Shown here piece by piece: positions 25,311 through 33,744 of a stretch of 64,000 nt of DNA; position 1 is the first letter of the stretch, and each line of letters starts with the position of its first letter. Origin of the DNA: Ruania suaedae (GTDB lineage Bacteria; Actinomycetota; Actinomycetes; Actinomycetales; Beutenbergiaceae); assembly GCF_021049265.1 (NCBI RefSeq), contig NZ_CP088018.1:620001-684000 (forward strand), read 5' to 3'. Below the pieces are notes generated by a model. It was given only the letters and a program-made list of their open reading frames with translations, did no database searches and was not told the DNA's origin. The translations under genes and the position numbers were made by a program.

Positions 25311-26906
25311 TCAGCGCAGCCGCAGCGCGTGTCCTGCGCGTGCGTCCAGCACGGCGCCGTCGTGCCAGGCCGGCCGGCCCTCCAGCCAGACCCGGCGGAC
25401 GCCATGGGTCAGCCCCCGGGGATCGTCGTAGGTGGCGGTGTCGCGGATCGCCTCGGGATCGAGCAGCACCAGGTCGGCCACCGCCCCGGGCCGGATCGTG
25501 CCGCGGTCGTCCAGACCGACCACCCGGGCCGGAGTGGCGCTCAGGTGCCGGACCGCCTCGGCCAGGGAGAGTACGCCGAGCTCGCGCACGTACCGGCCCA
25601 GGTAGCGCCCGAAGGTGCCCCGGGCGCGCGGGTGCGGCTTCTCGCCGACGAGGATGCCGTCCGAGCCGCCGCAGTGCCACGGATGGCGCATGATCGCACG
25701 CACATTCTCCTCGTGGCCCACGTGCATGAGGATCGTGGTGGCGAGGTCGTCGGCGCTCATCAGGTCCAGCGCCACCTCGGCCGGCGGGCGGCCCTCGTGC
25801 CTGGCCAGCTCGCTGACCCGGCGGCCCACCCGGTCGCGCAGAGACTCCTGCCCGGTGCCGGAGATCTCGATCGCCGACCAGTCCACCGGCACGCCGTGGG
25901 CACCGTCGGAGCCGGTCTCGTCGAGCTCGGTGAGGATCCGCCGGCGAGTGCGTGGCTCGGCGATGCGGTGCAGGGTGGCGTCCGGCCCACCCTCGCTCAC
26001 CCAGCCGGGCAGGAGCGCGCTCAGCGTGGTGGCGCCGGCGAGATAGGGGTAGGTGTCCATCGAGACCTCCACGCCGTCCGCACGGGCCTCGTCGACGAGT
26101 CGGAGCAGGTCGGCGCCCCGGCCGGCGTTCAGCGGGAAATTCATGGTGGCGTGGGTCAGATGCATGCGCACGCCGGTGCGCCGGCCCAGCTCGATCATCT
26201 CCGCGAAGGCCTCGAGCGCCCCGGCACCGTAGCTGCGGGTGTGCGGGCTGATGTAACCGCCGGCCTCGGCGACCACCTCGCACAGCGCGGTCAGCTCCTC
26301 GGTCCGGGCGTACATCCCGGGCGCGTAGGTCAGGCCCATGGACAGGCCGGCGGAGCCGGCGGCCAGGCTCTCGCGCAGCAGCCCGGTCATCCGGTCCAGC
26401 TCGCTGTCCTGCGGGGCGCGCCGGTCGTTGCCCATCGCCAGCAGCCGGAGGTTGCCGTGCGGGGTGAGCACCGCGGCGTGGGTGGGCGCGCCGGCGTCGA
26501 GGACGTCCAGGAAGTCGGCCATCGAGCGCCAGTCGAGCGGGTGGTCGCCGTTCCAGCCGGCGATCTGACGGCGCAGCTGGGCCGCCGAGGCATCGTCCAT
26601 CGGGGCATAGCCCAACCCGTCCTGGCCGATCACCTGCGTGGTGACGCCCTCGGCCAGCTTGGCCTCGGCGTGCGCGCCGGAGACCAGCGCCAGGTCGCTG
26701 TGAGCGTGCATGTCGATGAAGCCCGGCGCGAGCACCAGCCCGCCGGCCTCGACCACCTCACCGCCGGTGGTGGTTGCCGCTGCGGCGGCCGGCGGCTCGA
26801 CCGCGGTGATCCGCCCCTCGTGCACCTGCACGGTGGCGTGCCGGGGCTCCTCGCCGCTGCCGTCGACGACGAGCGCCCCGGTGATCGTCAATGCTGCGGG
26901 TGCCAT
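25311..26906 (-). CDS. N-acyl-D-amino-acid deacylase family amidohydrolase
   Basis: The 531-residue amidohydrolase (TIM barrel with small beta domain) has an HxH metal motif in PGFIDMHAHSDLAL and the D-aminoacylase landmarks GVTTQVIGQDG, GLSMGLTYAPGMYA, YISPHTRSYG and DTYPYLAGATT. The classical GNCG metal-binding cysteine is GQDG here, a change seen in a recognisable subgroup. The expected reaction is removal of an acyl group from an N-acyl-D-amino acid. The ATG shares a base with the stop of the D-serine-dehydratase-like gene (TGATG), so D-acyl amino acids may be hydrolysed and the D-amino acid then processed. Confidence 0.87.
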   Translation of the reverse strand: MAPAALTITGALVVDGSGEEPRHATVQVHEGRITAVEPPAAAAATTTGGEVVEAGGLVLAPGFIDMHAHSDLALVSGAHAEAKLAEGVTTQVIGQDGLGYAPMDDASAAQLRRQIAGWNGDHPLDWRSMADFLDVLDAGAPTHAAVLTPHGNLRLLAMGNDRRAPQDSELDRMTGLLRESLAAGSAGLSMGLTYAPGMYARTEELTALCEVVAEAGGYISPHTRSYGAGALEAFAEMIELGRRTGVRMHLTHATMNFPLNAGRGADLLRLVDEARADGVEVSMDTYPYLAGATTLSALLPGWVSEGGPDATLHRIAEPRTRRRILTELDETGSDGAHGVPVDWSAIEISGTGQESLRDRVGRRVSELARHEGRPPAEVALDLMSADDLATTILMHVGHEENVRAIMRHPWHCGGSDGILVGEKPHPRARGTFGRYLGRYVRELGVLSLAEAVRHLSATPARVVGLDDRGTIRPGAVADLVLLDPEAIRDTATYDDPRGLTHGVRRVWLEGRPAWHDGAVLDARAGHALRLR

Positions 26907-28123
26907 CAGAACCACGTCTCCACGGCGCCGACCACGAGCGGATCCTCGCTGCCGGCTTCTTCGATGAGCGGCAGCAGCCGCCACTTGTCCAGGATGGTGC
27001 ACGGGTGGCTCATACCCAGCCGGACCACCTCACCGATCGCCGGGCCCGCCCCGGGCGGGGTCCGGACCAGGGTGTGCTGGTCGTTCAGTGCGCTCACCTC
27101 CAGGTCCGGCAGCGGGGCGCCGTCGCGCCCCCGCAGATCGGGAAGGACGAGGTCGTAGGCGAAGTCGCGCTTGCCGCCGTCCAGGACCACCAGCCCCGGC
27201 TCGGCGGCCGAGACCACCCGTGCCCACCCGAGCGCGGCCGGCCGCAACGGATCGGTGTCGGCAGCGAGCGGGGACAGGTGCCCGTAGTGGCCGTGGTCGT
27301 GGATCTGTGCCGCACCGGGGCGCAGGACCACGGTGCTCGCCGTTCCCGACGTGCCCGACGCACCTGCGAGCGCAGCGCCGACGACGTCGAAGTACAGGCT
27401 GCCCGAAGCGGTCAGGATCGGGTTGTCGGTCTCGAAGCGCTCGAGCAGCTGCTCGTGCAGCCCGGCCAACCGGGCGCACCAGGTGCGGACCTCCGCCAGC
27501 GAGGCGGCGCCGCGGTCGTGGGCGAGCGCTCCTTCGTAGCCGCCGCTGCCCACCAGCCGCAGGTGCCCGGCGGCCAGGACGGCCTCGGCGACCGTGAGTG
27601 CCTCGGGCACGCTCCGGACCCCGGTGCGGCCCTCCGTTCCGCCCAGGTCGACGATCACCTCCAGCGACCCACCGGCGGCCGCCGCCGCGCGCTCGGCGGC
27701 CTCGACCCCGGCGAGGCTGTCGCACCACAGCACCACGCGGCCCGCGTGCGCGGCGCTCGCGAGCCAGCCGAGCAGGTGGGGGTCGAGTACCTCGTTGGCG
27801 ATCATCACCCGGGGCACGTGGTGGGTCAGCGCCACCTGCGCCTGCCATCCGGTGGCCACGGTGATGCCCCAGGCGCCGGCGTCGAGCAGCATCTGCCACA
27901 GCGCCGGTGCCATCGTCGTCTTGCCGTGGGGGGCGAGCTGCACGCCGCTCTCCTGCGCCCAGCGGGCCATCCGGTCGGTGTTGTGGCGCAGCGCGTCGGC
28001 GCTGAGGGTCACCAGTGGGGTGGACAGGTCCGAGACGCGCAGCCCCAGCGAGGCGAGGTCGTCGAGCTCGAGGCCCCACGTGCGGGAAGGGAAGGACTTG
28101 TGCTGCGGGCCGAGAGTGGTCAT
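26906..28123 (-). CDS. D-serine-dehydratase / D-threonine-aldolase-like PLP enzyme (fold III)
   Basis: The 405-residue protein has an alanine-racemase-type barrel with the PLP lysine in APHGKTTMAP (Lys68) and a C-terminal DSD-like domain whose GMSHPCTILDKWR motif carries the His and Cys zinc ligands of eukaryotic-type D-serine dehydratase. It should act on a D-amino acid (D-serine, D-threonine or a beta-hydroxy analogue); dehydratase and aldolase cannot be told apart by eye. It overlaps the GH5-like gene (ATGA) upstream and the D-aminoacylase gene downstream. Confidence 0.87.
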   Translation of the reverse strand: MTTLGPQHKSFPSRTWGLELDDLASLGLRVSDLSTPLVTLSADALRHNTDRMARWAQESGVQLAPHGKTTMAPALWQMLLDAGAWGITVATGWQAQVALTHHVPRVMIANEVLDPHLLGWLASAAHAGRVVLWCDSLAGVEAAERAAAAAGGSLEVIVDLGGTEGRTGVRSVPEALTVAEAVLAAGHLRLVGSGGYEGALAHDRGAASLAEVRTWCARLAGLHEQLLERFETDNPILTASGSLYFDVVGAALAGASGTSGTASTVVLRPGAAQIHDHGHYGHLSPLAADTDPLRPAALGWARVVSAAEPGLVVLDGGKRDFAYDLVLPDLRGRDGAPLPDLEVSALNDQHTLVRTPPGAGPAIGEVVRLGMSHPCTILDKWRLLPLIEEAGSEDPLVVGAVETWF

Positions 28124-29370
28124 CTCTCGATGATCTCAGCCTCACCGGGTGCCGGGTCCCCGCTCGCGCGGCGGGTGGCCACGCCGAGCCGCTCGCCGCG
28201 CTCGGCGGCTGCGTGCCAGGCCTCGAAGACAGCGCCGCCCGGGCCGAGCCCGCCGCGGTCCAGCGGGACGTCGTCGGCGTCCACCTCGACCACCACGGCG
28301 TGAGTGCGCCGCGCCGGCGTGGCCGGCTCGGCCCGGGCCGCGGCAACGGCGTCGGCGAACGCGCGCCCCACCGGGGTGACCGCGTTGCCGGTGTCGAGCA
28401 GCCCGAGGCTGTACTCGAGGTCCTTGTAGTCGCCGAGCGTGCGCGAGACGTCGTGCGAGCACCACCAGGTGATGCCGTACAGGTGCTCGGTGGTCAGGGC
28501 CTCGGCGACCGTGCGCGTGCAGAACTGCGGCATCTCCGCCGGCGTCAGGTTGAGCGAGGGTGCGCCCACCTCCTGCAGCCAGATCGGTCGATCAGGGTTG
28601 GTGGCGAACGCGCGGGAGAGCTCGATCATCCACTCCGCGTGCCGCACCGACTGGCCCGACAGGCCCCCGTATCGCGCTGCCGTGCCGTTGAAGATCCATG
28701 AGTGCACCGTGGTCACGTCACCCAGGCGGGAGGCGTGCGTGGGCACGAAGGGGTGGCCGTCGCGATACCAGAGGTGGTCGTTCTCGCTGTGGGTGATGAG
28801 GTGGCCGGGCTCCGGGTCGCGCGGCGCCTCCAGCAGCGAGGTGAGCCAGTGCGTCACCTGGGAGGTGTCAGCGGGCATGGCGGCCGGGTTGGGCGGCTGG
28901 AACTGGTTGAGCTCGTTGCCGAGAGTCAGACCGATCAGGTTCGGGGCGTCCCGCACACAGTCGTAGACGGCAGCGACCAGGTCCGCCTGGGCCTGCACCG
29001 CGGCGGGGTCGGTGAACATGTTCCCCTCGTGCCAGTTCACCAGCCACGCAGGGACGAAGTCGAAGCCGGACATGTGTCCCTGGATCACGTCCACGCTGAT
29101 GTCCAGGCCGAGCTCGGCCGCGAGGTCGGCCACCAGCCGGATGTCATCGAGCGCGCGGGCGCGGATCAGGGTCCGGTTGGGCTGCAGCACCGGCCACAGC
29201 GGGAACACCCGCACATGGTCCAGGCCCAGGCCGGCGAGGGCCTCGAAGTCGCGGCGCACGGCGTCGGGCTCGATGGCCATCCACTGGAACATCCAGTCGT
29301 GGGAGGGGACCCAGTTCGCCCCGAAGCGCGGGGTCGGGGCGGTCGGCGAGGCGTCGGGCAGAGCGGGCAC
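28120..29370 (-). CDS. GH5-like glycoside hydrolase (cellulase/mannanase clan)
   Basis: The 416-residue protein has a TIM-barrel pattern with acid/base Glu153 in GLTLGNELNQF and nucleophile Glu267 in IWLQEVGAP, the two-glutamate layout of clan GH-A. The opening RFGANWVPSHDWMFQW and no signal peptide point to an intracellular enzyme for imported oligosaccharides. GTG at 29370 is chosen because AGGAG stands 5 bases before it. With GH3 and GH125 across the divergent promoter, a mannoside or N-glycan core substrate is plausible, but the subfamily is not assigned. Confidence 0.82.
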   Translation of the reverse strand: MPALPDASPTAPTPRFGANWVPSHDWMFQWMAIEPDAVRRDFEALAGLGLDHVRVFPLWPVLQPNRTLIRARALDDIRLVADLAAELGLDISVDVIQGHMSGFDFVPAWLVNWHEGNMFTDPAAVQAQADLVAAVYDCVRDAPNLIGLTLGNELNQFQPPNPAAMPADTSQVTHWLTSLLEAPRDPEPGHLITHSENDHLWYRDGHPFVPTHASRLGDVTTVHSWIFNGTAARYGGLSGQSVRHAEWMIELSRAFATNPDRPIWLQEVGAPSLNLTPAEMPQFCTRTVAEALTTEHLYGITWWCSHDVSRTLGDYKDLEYSLGLLDTGNAVTPVGRAFADAVAAARAEPATPARRTHAVVVEVDADDVPLDRGGLGPGGAVFEAWHAAAERGERLGVATRRASGDPAPGEAEIIER

Positions 29371-29402
29371 AGTTCTCCTAGCAGGATCGGCAGTGGGGTG
29401 GG

Positions 29403-30467
29403 TCAGGAGGGGGCGGGGCCGGTGGACTCGCGCACCACGAGGCTGCGTCCGGGCACCATCACCGAGTCCACGGACTCGCCGCGGGCGAGCCGGGCGAGCA
29501 GGTCGACGGCGATGCGGGCACTGGCCTCCACCGGCGCCTCGAGCGCGGTGAGGCGGGGGCGGACCAACTGACTGACCCAGGAGTCCTCCCAGGCGATCAC
29601 CGAGACGTCCTCGGGCACCTGCACACCGACCTCGGGTGCGTGGGAGACGATCGACGCCGCGATCGACTCGCTGTCGACGATCAGCGCGGTGGCCCGGCCT
29701 CGCTCGCGCAGGACCTGCTGAACCGGGTCCTCGGCATCGGCGGGCCAGCGCAGCACCGAGGCCGTCATCGCATGCCGGGCGGCAGCAGCGACGAACCGCT
29801 GCGAGCGTTCCCGGACGTGCGCCAGGCGTGCTGCGCTGTCCACCCGGGCGACATCCCGGTGCCCGAGCGCGGCGAGATGCCCGAGCACGTCCACCAGCGC
29901 CGCCTCGTCGGCGAGCGTGACCGCGGGGGCGGTCGCGCCGGGGATCGGGGATCCGAGGAGCACCGCCGGCGCACCCAGGCTCTGCAGCAGCGGGGGCCGG
30001 GCGTCGTCGGTGCGCAGGTCCACCAGGAGGAAGCCGTCGACCCGCTGCTCGTTCCACCACTGCCGATAGATCTCGGTCTCGTCCGGGGGGTCGACCACCG
30101 TGAGCGAGAGCGACCAGCCGATCTCCGCGAGCGGTGCGGTGAGCCCGGCGAGCAGGCGGACGAAGAACGGGTCGCGCCGGAAGGACGTGCCGTCCTGGCT
30201 GATGACCAGTCCGAGGCTGCGCCCGGCGGCCCCGGAGACGCGCCGGCTGGCGACGTTCGGGCGCCAGTTGAGCTCATCGGCTGCGGCCCGGATCCGGACG
30301 GCGGTCTCGGCCGAGACGTTCGGGCGCGCGTTGAACGCGTGCGAGACCGCGGACGGTGAGACCCCGGCCAGGCGGGCGACGTCGGCGATGGTCGGTCGCT
30401 TCCTGGGCGCGGTGGGCTGGGACGGCATCGGTCTCTCGGTCGGGTCGGCGGGCTGGTCCGGTGTCAC
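29403..30467 (-). CDS. LacI-family transcriptional regulator
   Basis: The 354-residue repressor has an N-terminal HTH (TIADVARLAGVSPSAVSHAF) and hinge (NWRPN), then a periplasmic-binding-like sugar domain (SLGLVISQDG, DVSVIAWEDSW, PRLTALEAPVE). The start is uncertain: GTG at 30467 or ATG at 30428, which would remove 13 unstructured residues. It is the first gene of the five-gene minus-strand operon and faces an ABC importer with GH3 and GH125. Two tandem operator-like repeats between them make it the probable local switch for both directions. Confidence 0.92.
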   Translation of the reverse strand: MTPDQPADPTERPMPSQPTAPRKRPTIADVARLAGVSPSAVSHAFNARPNVSAETAVRIRAAADELNWRPNVASRRVSGAAGRSLGLVISQDGTSFRRDPFFVRLLAGLTAPLAEIGWSLSLTVVDPPDETEIYRQWWNEQRVDGFLLVDLRTDDARPPLLQSLGAPAVLLGSPIPGATAPAVTLADEAALVDVLGHLAALGHRDVARVDSAARLAHVRERSQRFVAAAARHAMTASVLRWPADAEDPVQQVLRERGRATALIVDSESIAASIVSHAPEVGVQVPEDVSVIAWEDSWVSQLVRPRLTALEAPVEASARIAVDLLARLARGESVDSVMVPGRSLVVRESTGPAPS

Positions 30468-30487
30468 AACCTACGGCCTTGACGTGC

Positions 30488-30532
30488 GCTTGTAAAGCGG
30501 TATACGTTCCCTGCTTGTAAAGCGGTACACGT
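30488..30532. promoter_or_regulatory. Tandem LacI-type operators
   Basis: Two 20-base direct repeats (30488-30507 and 30513-30532) differ at one position (GGTATACGT against GGTACACGT) and both carry TGTAAAGCGG, a LacI-like half-site with the usual central CG. Their starts are 25 bases apart, about two and a half helical turns. They sit in the 21-65 bases before the LacI start and 90-130 bases before the binding-protein start. Confidence 0.8.
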
Positions 30533-30620
30533 GAGCCTTCGCCTCGCTTCTGGCATGTCCGGGAGAGCGGTCGACGCCACTGAACCCGCCTGTCTGCCCT
30601 CGATCTCGCTGGAGAGTCCC

Positions 30621-31907
30621 ATGTCTTCCACGCTCAGCCGTCGCGCGCTCCTGGGAGCCGGGCTCGGCGGTGGCGTGCTCGCGCCGATGCTCGGCGGGTG
30701 CGCCTCCCTCATGCCCGCCGCCAGCGGAGACGAGACCCTCGTGGTGCACGCACAGTTCGCCGGCGCCGTGGCCGGTGCGGACGTCTATCGCCGGGTGGTG
30801 CAGCGGTACCGGGAGGAGTTCGGCGCGCAGATCGCCACCCTGAGCAATGGTTCCGACCTGCCGATTGTGTTCGAGACCTCGGTGCTGGCCGGCAAGGAGG
30901 CCGACATCGCGATCGTCAACATGGTCGGCAAGACCCTCGCCTGGACCGAGGCCGGGGCGACCGTGCCGGTCAACCCCTACCTCGAGGAGTGGGGCCTGGC
31001 GGACCGGATCACCGACGGCGCGGTCGAGGAGTGGACCGACGAGCAGGGGCGGGTGCGCGCCTTCCCCTACACCCGCACGAACTGGCCGGTCGCCTTCAAC
31101 CACCGCATCCTCGAGGAGGTCGGGCTCGAGGTGCCCACCACCACCGAGGAGCTGTACGAGGCGGCCGACCGGTTGCGCTCGGCGGGCTACGGCCCGGTGG
31201 CGATCGGCGGCAGCGACTGGACCGGGCAGAAGCTGTTCATGCAGATCCTGCAGTCGTTCCTCACCCCCGAGCAGGCGCGCGAGGTGTTCGCAAGCGGCCG
31301 GCTGGGAGACAGCCCGGGGGCCGCCGCCGGCGTCGAGCACTTCGTCGAGCTGCGCGAGGCCGGGGTGTTCGTGGACAACGCCCAGGGCTTCAACTCCGAC
31401 TCGATGCTCACCCAGTACACGGCCGGGGAGTCGGCGATCATGTCGTCGATGTCCTCGGCGCTGGCACTGGTGCCCGACGACCGCGCGGCGGAGACCACCA
31501 TCGGTGGCTGGCCGGTGCCCGCCAGCGCCGTGCTCGACCAGCCCAGCGTGATCCAGAGCTTCAACGGGATGGGCCTGTGGATCAGCGAGAACGGCTCGCG
31601 CAAGCTGGACCTGGTCCGCCCGTTCATCGAGTACCTCTTCAGCGAGCCGGTGATCGGCGAGTTCATCCTCGAGTCCGGCCGGGACATGAACGCCATCACC
31701 GAGACGCGCAGCGAGGACTACCCGCTGGTGGCCCAGGCCCAGGACGTCATGGCCAGCGGGACCGTCGACCCGGTGATCCTGCCCGACCTGCTCATCCCGG
31801 ACACGGCCTTCGAACCGCTCACCGCGGCGACTGCCCAGGCCTACGGCCCCGGAGTCGGTGCCGACCAGATCATCGAGCTCGTCGAGACGGCCTACCGCAA
31901 CGTCTGA
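30621..31907 (+). CDS. ABC sugar importer substrate-binding lipoprotein, Tat-type signal (locus 2)
   Basis: The 428-residue solute-binding protein has a twin-arginine signal (SRRALLGAGLGGG) ending in lipobox MLGGC, so it is probably exported folded and then acylated. The mature region LVVHAQFAGAVAGADVYRRVV, then TRTNWPVAFNHRIL and IGGSDWTGQKLFMQ fits family 1 sugar-binding proteins. ATG 30621 has GGAGAG upstream; an in-frame extension to 30531 crosses an operator and is discarded. It is followed by two permeases, GH3 and GH125. Confidence 0.9.
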   Translation: MSSTLSRRALLGAGLGGGVLAPMLGGCASLMPAASGDETLVVHAQFAGAVAGADVYRRVVQRYREEFGAQIATLSNGSDLPIVFETSVLAGKEADIAIVNMVGKTLAWTEAGATVPVNPYLEEWGLADRITDGAVEEWTDEQGRVRAFPYTRTNWPVAFNHRILEEVGLEVPTTTEELYEAADRLRSAGYGPVAIGGSDWTGQKLFMQILQSFLTPEQAREVFASGRLGDSPGAAAGVEHFVELREAGVFVDNAQGFNSDSMLTQYTAGESAIMSSMSSALALVPDDRAAETTIGGWPVPASAVLDQPSVIQSFNGMGLWISENGSRKLDLVRPFIEYLFSEPVIGEFILESGRDMNAITETRSEDYPLVAQAQDVMASGTVDPVILPDLLIPDTAFEPLTAATAQAYGPGVGADQIIELVETAYRNV

Positions 31908-31939
31908 CGGCGCCCCCACCGAACGAAGGAGTCGGCCCC

Positions 31940-32860
31940 ATGGCCACCGTCCTGCAGCCGCGCGCCACGCGCCCCGCGGCACCCGCCTCACTGAGCCGCA
32001 CGCCGGTGAAGGAACGCTTCCCGGGCATGGCCCTGCCGGGCCTGGTCTGGTACGCGCTGTTCACGATCGGGCCGGTGATCGCCATGTTCGTGGTGGCGCT
32101 GCTGCGCTGGCCCGGCATGCTCATCACGCCGACGTTCGCCGGCGCGGGCAACTTCAGCACGGTGTTCAACGACCCGGTGTTCTGGGATGCGGTGCGCAAC
32201 AGTGCCGTCCAGCTCGGCGTGGGGCTGCCGGTGATGATCGTGCTGGCCTTCCTGCTCGCCTACTACGTGGTGCAGCGCCCGCGTGGGCACCGCACGTTGC
32301 GGTACCTGCTGTTCATCCCCGCGCTCATCTCGGCACCGGCGGCCGCCCTGGTGTTCTACTCGCTGCTCAACCCCGATGGTCTGCTCAACGGGGTACTCGG
32401 GATGGTCGGGCTCCCGGACGAGCGGGCCTGGCTTGCCGACCCCGCCACCGCACTGCCCTCGCTGATCGCCCTGGACCTGTGGGCCGGCATCGGCTACTCG
32501 GCCGTGCTGCTCGCGGCGCGCCTGGACTCCGTGGACGAAGCCGTCGTGCAGGCCGCGCACCTGGACGGCGCCGGCTCCCTGCGCGTGGCCTGGGGGATCT
32601 ACTGGCCGATCGCCCGTGACTTCGTGGGCGTGGTCGCGATGCTGCAGTTCCTGTCGATCCTGTTCAACTCCGCGCAGAACGTGCTGCTGCTCACCCGGGG
32701 CGGGCCCGGCACCGAGACCACGACGTTGTCCTACCTCATCTACCAGAAGGCGTTCCTCGAGGCCGACCTCGGGTACAGCCAGGCCGTGGGTGTGGTGCTG
32801 TTCGTGCTCGGCCTGCTCGGGATGCTGACCATCCGCCGGTCCCTGCGGGCCACCCACTGA
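31940..32860 (+). CDS. ABC sugar importer permease, MalF type (locus 2)
   Basis: The 306-residue membrane protein has a first helix from about residue 30 (MALPGLVWYALFTIGPVIAMF) and the EAA loop VQAAHLDGAGSLRVAWGIYW near residue 208. RGGPGTETTTLSYLIYQKAF is the usual MalF-like periplasmic loop. ATG 31940 has GAAGGAG upstream. It lies 32 bases after the binding-protein gene and 14 bases before the second permease. Confidence 0.92.
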   Translation: MATVLQPRATRPAAPASLSRTPVKERFPGMALPGLVWYALFTIGPVIAMFVVALLRWPGMLITPTFAGAGNFSTVFNDPVFWDAVRNSAVQLGVGLPVMIVLAFLLAYYVVQRPRGHRTLRYLLFIPALISAPAAALVFYSLLNPDGLLNGVLGMVGLPDERAWLADPATALPSLIALDLWAGIGYSAVLLAARLDSVDEAVVQAAHLDGAGSLRVAWGIYWPIARDFVGVVAMLQFLSILFNSAQNVLLLTRGGPGTETTTLSYLIYQKAFLEADLGYSQAVGVVLFVLGLLGMLTIRRSLRATH

Positions 32861-32874
32861 TCGAGAGAGGGACG

Positions 32875-33744
32875 ATGACCACGACCACAGCTGCCCCGCG
32901 GAGGCGCAGGGTGCCCCGCACCGGCCGGACCGGCACGTACGCGAGCGGAGTGCTCGCCTGGGGCTACGCCGCCCTGCTGCTGATCCCCTTCTACTACTTC
33001 ATCATCTCCTCGTTCAAGGACAACGAGCAGATCTTCACCGACCCGCTGGGCCTGCCCACCTCCCTGAGTCTGGACAACTTCGCCGAGGCGATCTCCAGCG
33101 CGGACCTGGATCGCGCCGTCATCAACTCGATCCTGGTCACCGGGTGCGCCCTGGTCCTCACCCTGCTGCTCGCGGTGCCCGCCTCCTTCGCCCTCGCCCG
33201 GGCGACCGGCCGCGCCGGCCGGGTGATCGAGCGGGTGTTCGCCCTCGGGTTCCTGATCCCCACCTTCGCCGCGCTGTTCCCGACCTTCCTGCTGGCCGCG
33301 GCCACCGGGCTGTTCCACACCCGGACCTTCATCATCTTCCTGCTCCCGGCCACGGCGATGCCGCTGGCGGTGGTGATCCTCACGCAGTTCATGCGTGCGG
33401 TGCCGCGGGAGCTGGAGGAGGCCGCCTCGATGGACGGCGCCTCACCCTCGATGGTGCTGCGCCACGTGTACCTGCCGATCTGCATCCCGGGCGTGGCCAC
33501 CGTGGTGCTGCTGAACTTCCTCTCGTTCTGGAACGAGTACCTGTACTCGCTGATCATCATCGGACCCGACCCGGCCCAGCGCACGATCCAGGTGGCACTG
33601 CCCACCCTGAAGTTGACCACCGGCACCGACTACGGGGTGCTGATGGCCGGCACACTGTTCACGCTGCTCCCGGTCTACCTCGTCTACACGCTGCTGCAGC
33701 GCCAGATGCAGCGGGCGCTCCTGGCCGGAGCGGTCAAGGGATGA
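32875..33744 (+). CDS. ABC sugar importer permease, MalG type (locus 2)
   Basis: The 289-residue membrane protein has a basic lead, a first helix SGVLAWGYAALLLIPFYYFI, the EAA loop LEEAASMDGASPSMVLRHVY and the ending RALLAGAVKG. Its stop overlaps the ATG of the GH3 gene (ATGA), linking uptake to intracellular hydrolysis. As in the other two importers, no ATPase gene is present. Confidence 0.92.
   Translation: MTTTTAAPRRRRVPRTGRTGTYASGVLAWGYAALLLIPFYYFIISSFKDNEQIFTDPLGLPTSLSLDNFAEAISSADLDRAVINSILVTGCALVLTLLLAVPASFALARATGRAGRVIERVFALGFLIPTFAALFPTFLLAAATGLFHTRTFIIFLLPATAMPLAVVILTQFMRAVPRELEEAASMDGASPSMVLRHVYLPICIPGVATVVLLNFLSFWNEYLYSLIIIGPDPAQRTIQVALPTLKLTTGTDYGVLMAGTLFTLLPVYLVYTLLQRQMQRALLAGAVKG

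Noticed and set aside
30698-31939. N-terminal extension of the locus 2 MalF-type permease
   Set aside because: It overlaps the substrate-binding protein gene in another frame. The permease homology begins at the ATG at 31940 with a good ribosome site.
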